From: Paraglaciecola sp. 20A4
Lineage (GTDB): Bacteria; Pseudomonadota; Gammaproteobacteria; Enterobacterales; Alteromonadaceae
DNA: 64,000 nucleotides
Direction: 5' to 3'
Assembly (NCBI RefSeq): GCF_011378905.1
Contig: NZ_WTPY01000001.1
Coordinates: forward strand, 1-64,000
The notes below the pieces were generated by a model that had not been told where the DNA came from, ran no database searches, and worked only from the letters and a program-made list of their open reading frames with translations. Shown one piece after another: positions 1 through 8,354 of this stretch (within the stretch, counting starts at the first letter, position 1; the number at the start of each line of letters is the position of its first letter). Made by a program: the position numbers and the translations under genes.

Positions 1-36
1 CATCATTGCACCTAATGCTGTTATGAAATTGATCAT
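1..36 (-). CDS. Start of an unidentified gene running off the window (partial)
   Basis: On the minus strand an ATG at 36 follows a good ribosome-binding sequence (AAGAGGTG at about 40-47). It opens a frame of twelve mostly hydrophobic residues, MINFITALGAMM, that continues past the window edge. It would be the next gene downstream of the Na+/Ca2+ exchanger, and the N-terminus would suit a membrane protein. Nothing can be said about its function, and the frame could be fortuitous. Confidence 0.3.
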   Translation of the reverse strand, partial: MINFITALGAMM

Positions 37-214
37 AACACCTCTTATTAGGTGGCCAAATTAACTATGCCACTACACCCTGTGTCAAGCAGAGGGGGGG
101 GGGCAGAAAATAATCCGAAACGGACGGAATCTTCAGGGATATTAACTCAAGAAAAAAGGGTAATTTTAACTTCTATCTGAATCACTAAAATTAACTGTTC
201 TCAAAAAACTGGAC

Positions 215-1201
215 TTAAGTGTTGTACTTTGTTGGCAGTACATCGTAAAGCAAGTATATATTATAAGAAAAATAGATAGCTAAAAGTAAAAAACCTTCTC
301 TTCTAAAGATATATCCACCTTTACTAGATCTGTATAGCATCATTAGTAATATAAGAGTTGATGCTAGCATTATTGGCCAGTCTCGGGTCATGACTTCGAC
401 AGGAATAGATGTTATCGGCGCAATCGCACCGGTAAGACCAACCACCCCAAGAATATTGAACATATTTGAACCGATGAGATTACCAATCGCAATGTCGTGA
501 TTTCCTTTGCGAACTGCAGCAATTGTAGTCGTTAATTCTGGCAAAGACGTACCAACAGCAACAATAGTCAGTCCAATCACTAAGTCACTCACTCCAAAGG
601 CTGAAACAATTTCAACTGCCCCCCATAAAAGTAATCGTGAACTACCTATGAGTACAACTAGACCAACGATAAGCCAGATTATTTCACGGCGAAGAAGTAT
701 TGGGGGTGACCGCAGATCTTCGGAGCATTCTGGGTTTGAAGTGTCAGAACGATCCCTCAGTGCAGCAGTAACTGACCATATTATTACAAGCATAAATCCA
801 GTGAGTAATAAATAGGCATCAAAAGTTGATAAGGCATCATCAAAAAATAAATACCCAGAAAATAGCATTATGAATATTAAAAGTGGAAATTCATTTTTTA
901 TAATTTTTGAATGAATTGTAATAGGACAGAGAACTGCTGTTATACCCAAAACAAGGCCAATATTGGTAATATTTGAACCTATCGCATTTCCTAGTGCTAA
1001 CCCTGGAATACCATCAATTGCAGCCATCGCGGAAACTACCATTTCTGGCGCTGAAGTTCCAAATCCAACGATGACGATACCTATTAGTAATGGAGGTAGT
1101 TTAAAGTGTTTGGCTAAAACAGCAGCTCCATCAACAAAGCGGTCTGCACTCCATACCAATAGACCAAGACCTATAATTATTGCCAATGAAGCTATAAACA
1201 T
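215..1201 (-). CDS. Calcium/sodium antiporter, CaxA/YrbG family
   Basis: This is an inner-membrane cation exchanger of the CaCA family (two Na_Ca_ex domains), about 328 residues, the usual length for bacterial YrbG-like proteins. The two inverted halves each carry the alpha-repeat signature: VGFGTSAPE with GNAIGSNITN in the first half, and VAVGTSLPE with GNLIGSNMFN in the second. The conserved acidic residues of the ion site (E of SAPE and SLPE) are present. I chose the ATG at 1201 (MFIASLAIIIG) because an AGGTG sequence lies just before it; a TTG five codons upstream would add MAGVL. It is not obviously part of the catabolic locus upstream, although it lies on the same strand 95 bases beyond that locus's last gene. 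Its physiological role in vivo is uncertain, as it is for YrbG itself. Confidence 0.9.
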   Translation of the reverse strand: MFIASLAIIIGLGLLVWSADRFVDGAAVLAKHFKLPPLLIGIVIVGFGTSAPEMVVSAMAAIDGIPGLALGNAIGSNITNIGLVLGITAVLCPITIHSKIIKNEFPLLIFIMLFSGYLFFDDALSTFDAYLLLTGFMLVIIWSVTAALRDRSDTSNPECSEDLRSPPILLRREIIWLIVGLVVLIGSSRLLLWGAVEIVSAFGVSDLVIGLTIVAVGTSLPELTTTIAAVRKGNHDIAIGNLIGSNMFNILGVVGLTGAIAPITSIPVEVMTRDWPIMLASTLILLMMLYRSSKGGYIFRREGFLLLAIYFSYNIYLLYDVLPTKYNT

Positions 1202-1296
1202 TAAAACACCTGCCAAGTAGACATATTTTTTTAAAACCCGAGATTTTAGAAGAAAAAATCGACACTAAAGAACTAGAATGATTGCAACATGAAACG

Positions 1297-2460
1297 TTAT
1301 TTCATAAGGCCTGTTAATAGCTCTTGTTTATGTCGTTCCATTTTTGAATTGTTCTCAATCATATCCCGCGCAGTTTCCGAAAATTGTTCGGCAATATTTT
1401 GGAAGGGTATTTTGTTTGTTTCAGTTAACACGTCCAACTCTTCATCACTTATGTCTTTGTACCCATACATTGCACCTAAAATTACGCCAGCCATGACACC
1501 AATGGAATCCGTGTCTCGCCCAGAGTTAATACCACCAATAATGGTCTGTCTAAAGTCACCGTCATGTAACACCGCGTAGGCAAGTGCAAAAGGTAATTCT
1601 TCAATAGCGAACAGTCGGCTTGGTACGTAATGATTCGAGGGCACACCTATCTTTTCTATTTTTCGGCTGACATCATCAGCCATAGGTGAATACGGTAGAA
1701 TTGTTTTTTGGAATTCAGCTACCACTAAGCCATGATCATCTTTTTGACTTTTCAGTTGTCGTGCTTTCTCGCACATATCCTGTATCGCCATTTTAGTACC
1801 ATCTTTCGCCAGCGATAACGCTGTGGCGACTATGTCTTCAATACCCACACCAGGCTCAAATGCTTTAGCAACACATGCGGCTAATACACCGGCAGCTTCT
1901 AGTCCATAACTTGCCTGATGGCCACTGGCAAAATTAATCGCCTCATCGTACGCAGCTTTCGGATTGCAAGCGTTCACTATCCCGATAGGAGCAATGTACA
2001 TGGCGGCGCCACAATTTATCATATTGCCAATCCCACCTTCTCGTGGTTCGCAATTAGCGAGAGCATGACGTTGGAAAATCCATTTTTCGGGGTAAAACAA
2101 TCGCTCGATAATATGATCTTCTCTGCCTAATTCTGGAATATAGGTTTTCTTAAACGCTATTTCCTTTACCATTCCATCAGCCATATCCCATGCATCGAGA
2201 GGACGTTTCACATCATTATAAATATTCATAAGGGCAATGGTCATTAAGGTATCGTCGGTGATAATGCCGTAGCCTCGTTGACGATTATTACGCATAGAAG
2301 CTGACCAATCAGCCTTATGCCAAGGCATTAATATGGTTTCCACCCTGCCGTATTTTTCTAAAATTTGCTCGTAAGTAAGCTTTTCAATAGTCGCGCCAAT
2401 GGCATCACCAAACGCAGTGCCATAAATCACTCCTTTTACTCTATCCAAAAAGCTCAGCAT
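1297..2460 (-). CDS. ADP-ribosylglycohydrolase-fold enzyme (first ARH of region A)
   Basis: A cytoplasmic enzyme of the ADP-ribosylglycohydrolase family (Pfam ADP_ribosyl_GH), about 387 residues. Family members use a binuclear Mg centre to hydrolyse the glycosidic bond of ADP-ribose or related ribosides. Both metal-binding signatures are intact: TDDT at about residues 68-71 and GRDTDS at about 314-319. The fold starts with the expected GVIYGTAFGDAIGA segment. The ATG at 2460 is preferred because GGAG stands six bases before it; an upstream ATG at 2481 has no ribosome site. It lies downstream of a ribokinase gene on the same strand, so cleavage of a riboside followed by ribose phosphorylation is a reasonable reading. 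The real substrate is unknown, and protein de-ADP-ribosylation is a less likely alternative in this catabolic setting. Confidence 0.88.
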   Translation of the reverse strand: MLSFLDRVKGVIYGTAFGDAIGATIEKLTYEQILEKYGRVETILMPWHKADWSASMRNNRQRGYGIITDDTLMTIALMNIYNDVKRPLDAWDMADGMVKEIAFKKTYIPELGREDHIIERLFYPEKWIFQRHALANCEPREGGIGNMINCGAAMYIAPIGIVNACNPKAAYDEAINFASGHQASYGLEAAGVLAACVAKAFEPGVGIEDIVATALSLAKDGTKMAIQDMCEKARQLKSQKDDHGLVVAEFQKTILPYSPMADDVSRKIEKIGVPSNHYVPSRLFAIEELPFALAYAVLHDGDFRQTIIGGINSGRDTDSIGVMAGVILGAMYGYKDISDEELDVLTETNKIPFQNIAEQFSETARDMIENNSKMERHKQELLTGLMK

Positions 2461-2678
2461 ATTTTTCTCCAAATCCATCATTAAAAGGGGTTAATTGTTT
2501 AGGGTAGGTAGCAGCTAAAACATCCAAAATAAAATGCTTTTAACTGCCCCAATCTGTTTAGTTCAAACGTAAAAATTCGTATTTATTTGATTTTTTTTAG
2601 CAAGTCATTACTTATTTAATAAGCCGTGTTATAGCCATTCATTACTGTAATTTAATTTTTTAGCGTTATTCCTCCATG

Positions 2679-3650
2679 CTACATCTGCGTCGATGTAGTT
2701 GAATTAAGTTGCAGAAATTGATTAATCTGTTGATGATCAGGCGCCGCATCTTGTGCCAGAGGTTTCGTAACAGACAGCGCGGCAGCTGCTGAGGCACGCA
2801 CCACGGCGTCAATGAAGGGCAATTTTTGCGCTCTTGCTACCGCTAAAACGCCGTTAAATACATCTCCCGCGCCGGTTGGATCGAGAGCGTCGACAGAAAA
2901 CGGAGAGATCAATTGCTGGATTTCGTTAGACGCAACGTAGCTTCCTTTTTCTCCCAAGGTAATAACGACCTGTTTAACCCCTTCGGACAACATAATATTC
3001 GCGGCTTCAACAACACTATCGTTATCTTTCACTTCAATACCTGTTAGTTCAGCCGCCTCAGTTTCGTTAGGCGTAACAATATCTGCAAGTGAATATAATG
3101 ACTTTGCATAGTCGGCAGCTGGCGCGGGATTAAGTACCGATAAAACATGGTGTTTTCGAGAAAGTTCCAACACAACCTTCACCACTTCAGCTGGTATTTC
3201 TAACTGAACAATAACTACATCGGCTTGACGTATAAGCTCTTCTGCATTGTAAACATCTTCAACAGTTAGCAGCCAATTGGCTCCCGGCGCAACAGCAATA
3301 ATATTCTCTCGTTGCTCAGTCACTAAGATTGAAGCAGTACCTGTGGATTGATTTTTAATACGACGAATATTGTCGGTATTGATTTGATGTGTATGCAAAT
3401 AATTAAGCGCATTACTTGCAAATAAATCATCTCCTACGCAGCCTATGAAACTGACATTTGCACCGTCTTTAGCTGCCGCAATAGCTTGATTAACGCCTTT
3501 TCCCCCAATAGATAAAACAGATTTTTTGGCCATTACAGTTTGATTTTTCAAAGGGAAATCAGTTAGATATGTCGTTAAATCGCAATTAACACTGCCGACA
3601 ACAACCACTTTAACGGGGCGACCTAAGTTGTCAATTTGAGATTTTTTCAT
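2679..3650 (-). CDS. rbsK: Ribokinase (PfkB family)
   Basis: A cytoplasmic sugar kinase of 323 residues that converts D-ribose and ATP to ribose 5-phosphate. PfkB signature 1 is seen as GGKGVNQAIAAAKDGA near residue 50. Signature 2, DPTGAGDVFNG, near residue 255 contains the catalytic aspartate and the anion hole. GSVNCDLTTYL at the N-terminus is the usual sugar-binding strand. Specificity for ribose is inferred from overall resemblance to RbsK (GCVGDDLFA, NPAPA, TPNETEA); related kinases of deoxyribose or nucleosides cannot be excluded. It sits between the LysR gene and an ARH gene. No ribose ABC transporter (rbsDACB) is present, so the ribose would arise inside the cell from hydrolysis of a riboside. 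Confidence 0.9.
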   Translation of the reverse strand: MKKSQIDNLGRPVKVVVVGSVNCDLTTYLTDFPLKNQTVMAKKSVLSIGGKGVNQAIAAAKDGANVSFIGCVGDDLFASNALNYLHTHQINTDNIRRIKNQSTGTASILVTEQRENIIAVAPGANWLLTVEDVYNAEELIRQADVVIVQLEIPAEVVKVVLELSRKHHVLSVLNPAPAADYAKSLYSLADIVTPNETEAAELTGIEVKDNDSVVEAANIMLSEGVKQVVITLGEKGSYVASNEIQQLISPFSVDALDPTGAGDVFNGVLAVARAQKLPFIDAVVRASAAAALSVTKPLAQDAAPDHQQINQFLQLNSTTSTQM

Positions 3651-3740
3651 TTCATTTTGTCTTTAAAATAAGTTTGGAAAATATTATTAGTCGGAAAGTA
3701 ACTAACTCTTGATTTACGGTTTTCACCTAGAGGCAAAAGC

Positions 3741-4619
3741 TCAGGGACGACCATAATTAGCTTTCTTAATTTCTTGAATAAAGGCCTCTAACAATCGGCT
3801 TCTAATCGAAGAACGGGACCAGACCACGCCTATTCTTCTGGGCTCAAATGTGATGGGCAGAGTAATCCTTGTAAGATTTAAGCCCTCCGGCCATGGTTTG
3901 GCCCAATCAGGTACAAGAGAAACACCTAATCCTCTGTCCACCATAACGGCAATCGCATTGAGAGCAGCTAATTCGCAACGTTCATTTGGTGAAATCCCAA
4001 CTTGATGGAGATATTGGTCGGCTAAGTCCCCGCCCCACAAACTTCGGTCATACCGAATGAAGGGCTGCGTGGCGAGCAATTCATGAGGATCACAGTTCTT
4101 CATGCTCTCAGGGGCTAATAGGATTAAGGGTTCCTCTCGAAGCAATTGCCAGCAACAAGTTTTAGATAGTGTAAACGGCGCTTGTAATACAAACGCGGCA
4201 TCTAGTTGACCATTTTCAACAGAACGGTGTAAGTCGATGGACAACCCAGGTTGAATCGTGACCCCAATCTGCGGAAAATCTGTTACAACGCGAGCTAATA
4301 TGTCTGGCAAAATACCTGTCAATGCAGTGTTACAGGCACCTAACTTAAGTTCACCACCAACCGAGTCATCAATTGCCATCGAACGTAATTCGGCGACGTT
4401 TTGTATTACATTGCGAGTACGTTCGAGTATTCGAACCCCCGCTTCAGTCACAGTTACAGTGCGCCCTGCTCGCCTTATCAATGGCGCTTCAATCTGACGC
4501 TCTAAGGTGCGGATCTGTTGCGCCACGCCAGCCGGAGTAAGATTAAGCTGTCTGGCAGCTGCAGCCATTGAACCGCAATCTACAACGGCAACGAAGGTTT
4601 TAAGAAACTTAGTATCCAC
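3741..4619 (-). CDS. LysR-family transcriptional regulator
   Basis: A DNA-binding regulator of 292 residues with an N-terminal winged helix-turn-helix (residues 1-60, FLKTFVAVVDCGSMAAAARQLNLTPAGVAQQIRTLE) written here in part: FVAVVDCGSMAAAARQL, then LTPAGVAQQIRTLE. A periplasmic-binding-type effector domain follows (about 90-290). The frame opens with GTG at 4619 preceded by a GGGGA sequence; no better start is visible. It lies inside the region A gene row, between the symporter and the ribokinase, so it is the obvious candidate to sense the substrate or an intermediate of this locus. The effector is unknown. Confidence 0.88.
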   Translation of the reverse strand: MDTKFLKTFVAVVDCGSMAAAARQLNLTPAGVAQQIRTLERQIEAPLIRRAGRTVTVTEAGVRILERTRNVIQNVAELRSMAIDDSVGGELKLGACNTALTGILPDILARVVTDFPQIGVTIQPGLSIDLHRSVENGQLDAAFVLQAPFTLSKTCCWQLLREEPLILLAPESMKNCDPHELLATQPFIRYDRSLWGGDLADQYLHQVGISPNERCELAALNAIAVMVDRGLGVSLVPDWAKPWPEGLNLTRITLPITFEPRRIGVVWSRSSIRSRLLEAFIQEIKKANYGRP

Positions 4620-4670
4620 TTATATCCCCATCACAAAAAATGCACAGCAAAAATAGCCTGCGGTGCTCAT

Positions 4671-7154
4671 CTATTGGTCCGCAGCATGAACTTTAGATTT
4701 CGCTGGATCCGCATATATTGTTAATCCATCGAGACGTTCAGGGGCTGGGAAAAACCAACTAGAGGCATATCCAACAACTATGCAGACGAATACTGAAAGA
4801 GGCATATAAAAATAAGGATGCACAAGATCAACCGTCCAAGCCATAAAGGTCACAATGAAGCTAGCAGTAACCCCAACAATAACGCCTTGCCAATTTGCAC
4901 GCTTAGTGAACATTCCCAAAGTGTAAGCACCAGCGAATCCACCACCTAATAAACCCCAAAGTTCAAGTGCTACATCGAGTAAAGAATTAACGTTATAACT
5001 CGCCAATAACAGTGCTAGGGCAATACCAATTAAGCCAGCAACCACTGTTATAATCTCTGCAAAACGGAGATTGGTTTTTTCATCGCTAGATTTGAACCAC
5101 TTTTCATAAAAATCCACAGTTGACACTGTGGCCACACTATTCAAAATACTGGACAAGGTAGACATTGCTGCAGCAAATATGCCGGCGATTATCAAGCCTG
5201 TAACGCCGACTGGTAGCTCCGCAGAAATAAACAATGGGAAGGTTGCGTCAAGCGACAATGAAGGATCCATTCGTCCAGGGTTAGCTTGATAAAACACATA
5301 CAAGGCAGTACCAATTAAATAGAACATTGCACTACCGGGAATTACTATCGCCGAAAACGTCCACATCGATCGCCCTGCTTCTTTAGCGGAAGAAGTAGAA
5401 AATACTCGTTGCATTAGCACTTGGTCTTTAGGAAAAGTAAGCACAGTGTCGAAAAAGACTAGAAACAAAAAACCCCATATTGTTGCATCTGTTAAATTGA
5501 AACTAAAATCAACCATTTTAAACTTGTCATCGGCCATGGCACTGGAAATAAACTCTGCTGTGCCGCCATCAAGTTTCATTAATATAAATACGATGGCAAA
5601 AATAGTGCCACCAAACATGACAAACAACTGTAAAACATCAGTCCAGATAACCGCTTTCATGCCACCTAGTACCGTATAACATATGGTCACAAAGCCCATT
5701 ACAAGTATGCACATCGTTATATCAAGCCCAGTAACTGTGGATAGGGCTAATGATGGCAAATATAAAATAACAGTCATTCTTCCACCCAACTGGAACACAA
5801 TGAATAAGATGCTGGAAATCACGCGAATAGACGGATGAAAACGAGTCTCCAAATAATGAAATACTGATATTAAATTGAGCTTGCGCAATAATGGCACTAT
5901 CCAGATGGCAACAAATATTAATCCAAGGACCAGGATCATATTGCTCATCAAATATTGCCAGTTAGTGGCAAAAGCTTTAGCGGGTACGGCAATATAACTA
6001 ATAGAGCTCGCATTCGAAGCATAGATACTTATCCCTGCAGCCCAAAAAGGAATTGAACGACCACCAAGGAAAAAATTGGATTCAGATGATTGTCCTTGTT
6101 TCAGATAGAAATATAAGCCCATCCCCAACATCGCAATCAGGTAAACCACTAAAATAACCCAATCCGTCACCGATAATAGATTCTGTCTAGACTGCACTTG
6201 TGCCAGCCCTAGTTGTGTCCCGTTCTGGTCATTTGCTGATGCGACCCACAGAATTCCTTTTTTCCATCCAGTGCCGGCCAAGGTGCCATGATTATCCCAA
6301 CGTTCCAGTTCAGCCCATGCACCAGTTATTGTTTGAAAGCTCATTACTTTTACGCTGGAACCATCTGCACTGGTTGCAAGATAAAGCGCATGTCCTTGTC
6401 CCATGGAACGAGCAGTTCCTTCAATAACGTTGCCCTGTAATGTACTGCGTTGTTGCCAACCGTCTTTGGGTAACCATTGCCACATTTGTTCTTCAGTACT
6501 TGCCTCATGCTTTAAGGTAACTTGTAACTTATCTGTTTGAGCAATGACTGATGTAACAAGCCCTCCTTCTCCCGACCAAACAGGATAATTTTGCCAAACG
6601 CCATTATCTGACGATAAATCCAGAGCCAACATTTTCGAAGCTCCTTGTGCAGATGTGCCCACAATAAAAAGCTTTTCATCCAAAATGCTTGCTGCTGCAG
6701 ATTTAAGTGGTTCGGGTAGCTGAGGCATTGAATAACGCTGGGTTTGTTCATTAGTTCCAAAAGACTCAACTCTATTTATCCAGCCTGTTGATGGGTCTGC
6801 CATCAGCAAATAGGTACTATCTGTGCTAATTGCAGCTCCCTTAACAATGCCTTGAAAAGACGCGTCTTTTTTATCCCATTTATCCGTTGTTTGATCAAAA
6901 ACCCAAATATTATTGCGACTATCAACTGCCACTAAGTTTTGTTGATATGTCCAAATTTTTGCTAAAGCAACATCGGCAGGCAAAGGTTTGACTTGTTCGG
7001 TAGTGACAGCAACCAGATTTTCAGCCTTGACTCCGAGACTGATCATAAGAATGAAAACCAAGGCTAAAAATGGCTTTAGTGTGATAGAAAAGAGAGTGGA
7101 ACGATGACCTGACACTTTACTATTATTGGGCATAATTTGGTTCATTTTGTACAT
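4671..7154 (-). CDS. Periplasmic beta-propeller fused to a sodium:solute symporter (SSS family)
   Basis: A fusion protein of 827 residues. Residues about 22-44 form a hydrophobic export segment (FLALVFILMISLGVKA). They are followed by about 280 residues rich in Trp/Asp strand repeats (for example NIWVFDQTTDKWDKK, LDLSSDNGVWQNYPVW, MSFQTITGAWAELERW) that resemble a Kelch/NanM-like mutarotase propeller. From about 330 the protein becomes a complete SSS transporter with some 13 membrane segments, beginning DWVILVVYLIAMLGMGLY and carrying the family marker FFLGGRSIPFW. The propeller would lie in the periplasm and could bind, sense or epimerise the ligand before Na+-coupled uptake. Two starts are possible (ATG 7154 or ATG 7145, the latter better spaced from AGG). 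The lyase gene lies 25 bases upstream, so co-transcription is likely. Confidence 0.9.
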   Translation of the reverse strand: MYKMNQIMPNNSKVSGHRSTLFSITLKPFLALVFILMISLGVKAENLVAVTTEQVKPLPADVALAKIWTYQQNLVAVDSRNNIWVFDQTTDKWDKKDASFQGIVKGAAISTDSTYLLMADPSTGWINRVESFGTNEQTQRYSMPQLPEPLKSAAASILDEKLFIVGTSAQGASKMLALDLSSDNGVWQNYPVWSGEGGLVTSVIAQTDKLQVTLKHEASTEEQMWQWLPKDGWQQRSTLQGNVIEGTARSMGQGHALYLATSADGSSVKVMSFQTITGAWAELERWDNHGTLAGTGWKKGILWVASANDQNGTQLGLAQVQSRQNLLSVTDWVILVVYLIAMLGMGLYFYLKQGQSSESNFFLGGRSIPFWAAGISIYASNASSISYIAVPAKAFATNWQYLMSNMILVLGLIFVAIWIVPLLRKLNLISVFHYLETRFHPSIRVISSILFIVFQLGGRMTVILYLPSLALSTVTGLDITMCILVMGFVTICYTVLGGMKAVIWTDVLQLFVMFGGTIFAIVFILMKLDGGTAEFISSAMADDKFKMVDFSFNLTDATIWGFLFLVFFDTVLTFPKDQVLMQRVFSTSSAKEAGRSMWTFSAIVIPGSAMFYLIGTALYVFYQANPGRMDPSLSLDATFPLFISAELPVGVTGLIIAGIFAAAMSTLSSILNSVATVSTVDFYEKWFKSSDEKTNLRFAEIITVVAGLIGIALALLLASYNVNSLLDVALELWGLLGGGFAGAYTLGMFTKRANWQGVIVGVTASFIVTFMAWTVDLVHPYFYMPLSVFVCIVVGYASSWFFPAPERLDGLTIYADPAKSKVHAADQ

Positions 7155-7179
7155 CCTGAAATTCTTACCATTAAGTCGA

Positions 7180-8055
7180 TTAAGCCGTTGTTTGGGTGTT
7201 TATGAAGCGCTTATATTCTGCGAGTACTGATTTAGCACGCTGGATAGAGGGAAGATCAATCATTTTACCAGCAACAGTAAAAACCCCGATGCCTTTACTT
7301 TCAGCTTTATCGGCAGCTTCAACAATCTGCTCTGCCAAGGCCACATCTTCTGCTGCTGGGATAAACAGTCGATTAACTGTTGCTACTTGATTAGGATGAA
7401 TGCAACTTTTGCCGCTATATCCCAAGCGACGTGCCATATCGACCTCTGCTTGAAACCCTTGGATGTCGTTAATATCGGGAAATGCACCATCATAAACCTT
7501 GATACCGGCTTCGCAGGCTGCGAGCCGAAGCGTTAGCATTACAGCATGCACACTGGCGTTATCATCGCGATCGATCCCAGCTGAATCAAATAAATCATTC
7601 AAACCTAATTGCAATCCAGCGACTCTTTTATGGGAGGCGCAGATTTCTATTACGTTACGCAGTCCTTTGGCTGTTTCGATGTTTACTAGTAAGGGAATGG
7701 GGTTAACAATGGCGTTTTCCCGTTCGATTTTTTCAATCAAAGAAACTGCGGCCAAGACATCTTTGGCAGATTCAATTTTAGGTAAATTAAGCATGCTTAG
7801 GTTGGGGCGAATAACGGCTGCCAGATCATCTTTAAAATAACTACTATAAATTCCGTTGCATCTAACAATAATAGTTTTCAGGCAAGTAGCAACTTCCTCG
7901 GACAGCAAAAATTCACTGATAATATGCCGTGCTTGGGCTTTTTGGCTAGCAACTACCGAGTCTTCCAAATCGATAGAAATTGCGTCGGCAGGCCCGGCTA
8001 ATGCCTTACTAAATAATTCAGGCCGGATACCAGGAACAAAAAGCTTACTACGCAT
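7180..8055 (-). CDS. CitE-like CoA-ester lyase (HpcH/HpaI aldolase superfamily)
   Basis: A cytoplasmic TIM-barrel lyase of 291 residues resembling citrate-lyase beta subunits, malyl-CoA and citramalyl-CoA lyases. Visible signatures are MRSKLFVPG with the substrate-binding arginine near the N-terminus, SIDLEDSV (metal-ligand region), LNLPKIESAKDV, NIETAKGL with the metal-binding glutamate, GLNDLF and GKSCIHPNQV. Such enzymes cleave beta-hydroxyacyl-CoA esters to acetyl-CoA plus a keto acid. No citrate lyase alpha or gamma gene is nearby, so a citrate lyase is unlikely. A CaiB-type CoA-transferase gene two genes upstream could supply the CoA ester. The precise substrate (malyl-CoA, citramalyl-CoA or another) cannot be read from the sequence. 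Confidence 0.85.
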   Translation of the reverse strand: MRSKLFVPGIRPELFSKALAGPADAISIDLEDSVVASQKAQARHIISEFLLSEEVATCLKTIIVRCNGIYSSYFKDDLAAVIRPNLSMLNLPKIESAKDVLAAVSLIEKIERENAIVNPIPLLVNIETAKGLRNVIEICASHKRVAGLQLGLNDLFDSAGIDRDDNASVHAVMLTLRLAACEAGIKVYDGAFPDINDIQGFQAEVDMARRLGYSGKSCIHPNQVATVNRLFIPAAEDVALAEQIVEAADKAESKGIGVFTVAGKMIDLPSIQRAKSVLAEYKRFINTQTTA

Positions 8056-8266
8056 AATTACCCTCTATTGATTAACTAAAAAGATATATTTGTTTTGTTT
8101 TATTTGTTGCAAACGTTAACAATTAAGAATTTACATTTTCATTCGAAACTTTATACAACAAGAGCTAGGGGGCAATTTAAGTTATTTTTATGCTTAACAA
8201 AATAGTTGTATTCTATCTTCAAACCATACTTTTTGTTTCTTTATAATTAATTTGTGTCTCGGGATA

Positions 8267-8312
8267 GTTATTGACTACTGCTATCCACAAAGCAGATTGC
8301 ATAGTCAATAAC
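8267..8312. promoter_or_regulatory. Long inverted repeat between the second ARH gene and the lyase gene
   Basis: GTTATTGACTA (8267-8277) and TAGTCAATAAC (8302-8312) are a perfect 11-base inverted repeat. Inside it CTGCT (8278-8282) pairs with AGCAG (8291-8295), giving a two-part stem with an 8-base loop and a 6-base bulge. No T-tract follows on either strand, so it is not a classical terminator. Just beyond it (8325-8351) the motif GAAGCAGTA occurs twice. The 299-base gap 8056-8354 holds no gene. The repeat may be an operator or an mRNA element dividing the row into two transcription units. Confidence 0.5.
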
Positions 8313-8354
8313 CCAATTATTGTTAGAAGCAGTAGTTGGAAGCAGTACTAGGGG

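Noticed and set aside
94-103. Run of ten G, a possible phase-variable tract
   Set aside because: It lies outside any coding frame or recognised promoter spacing; a sequencing or assembly length error is as likely.
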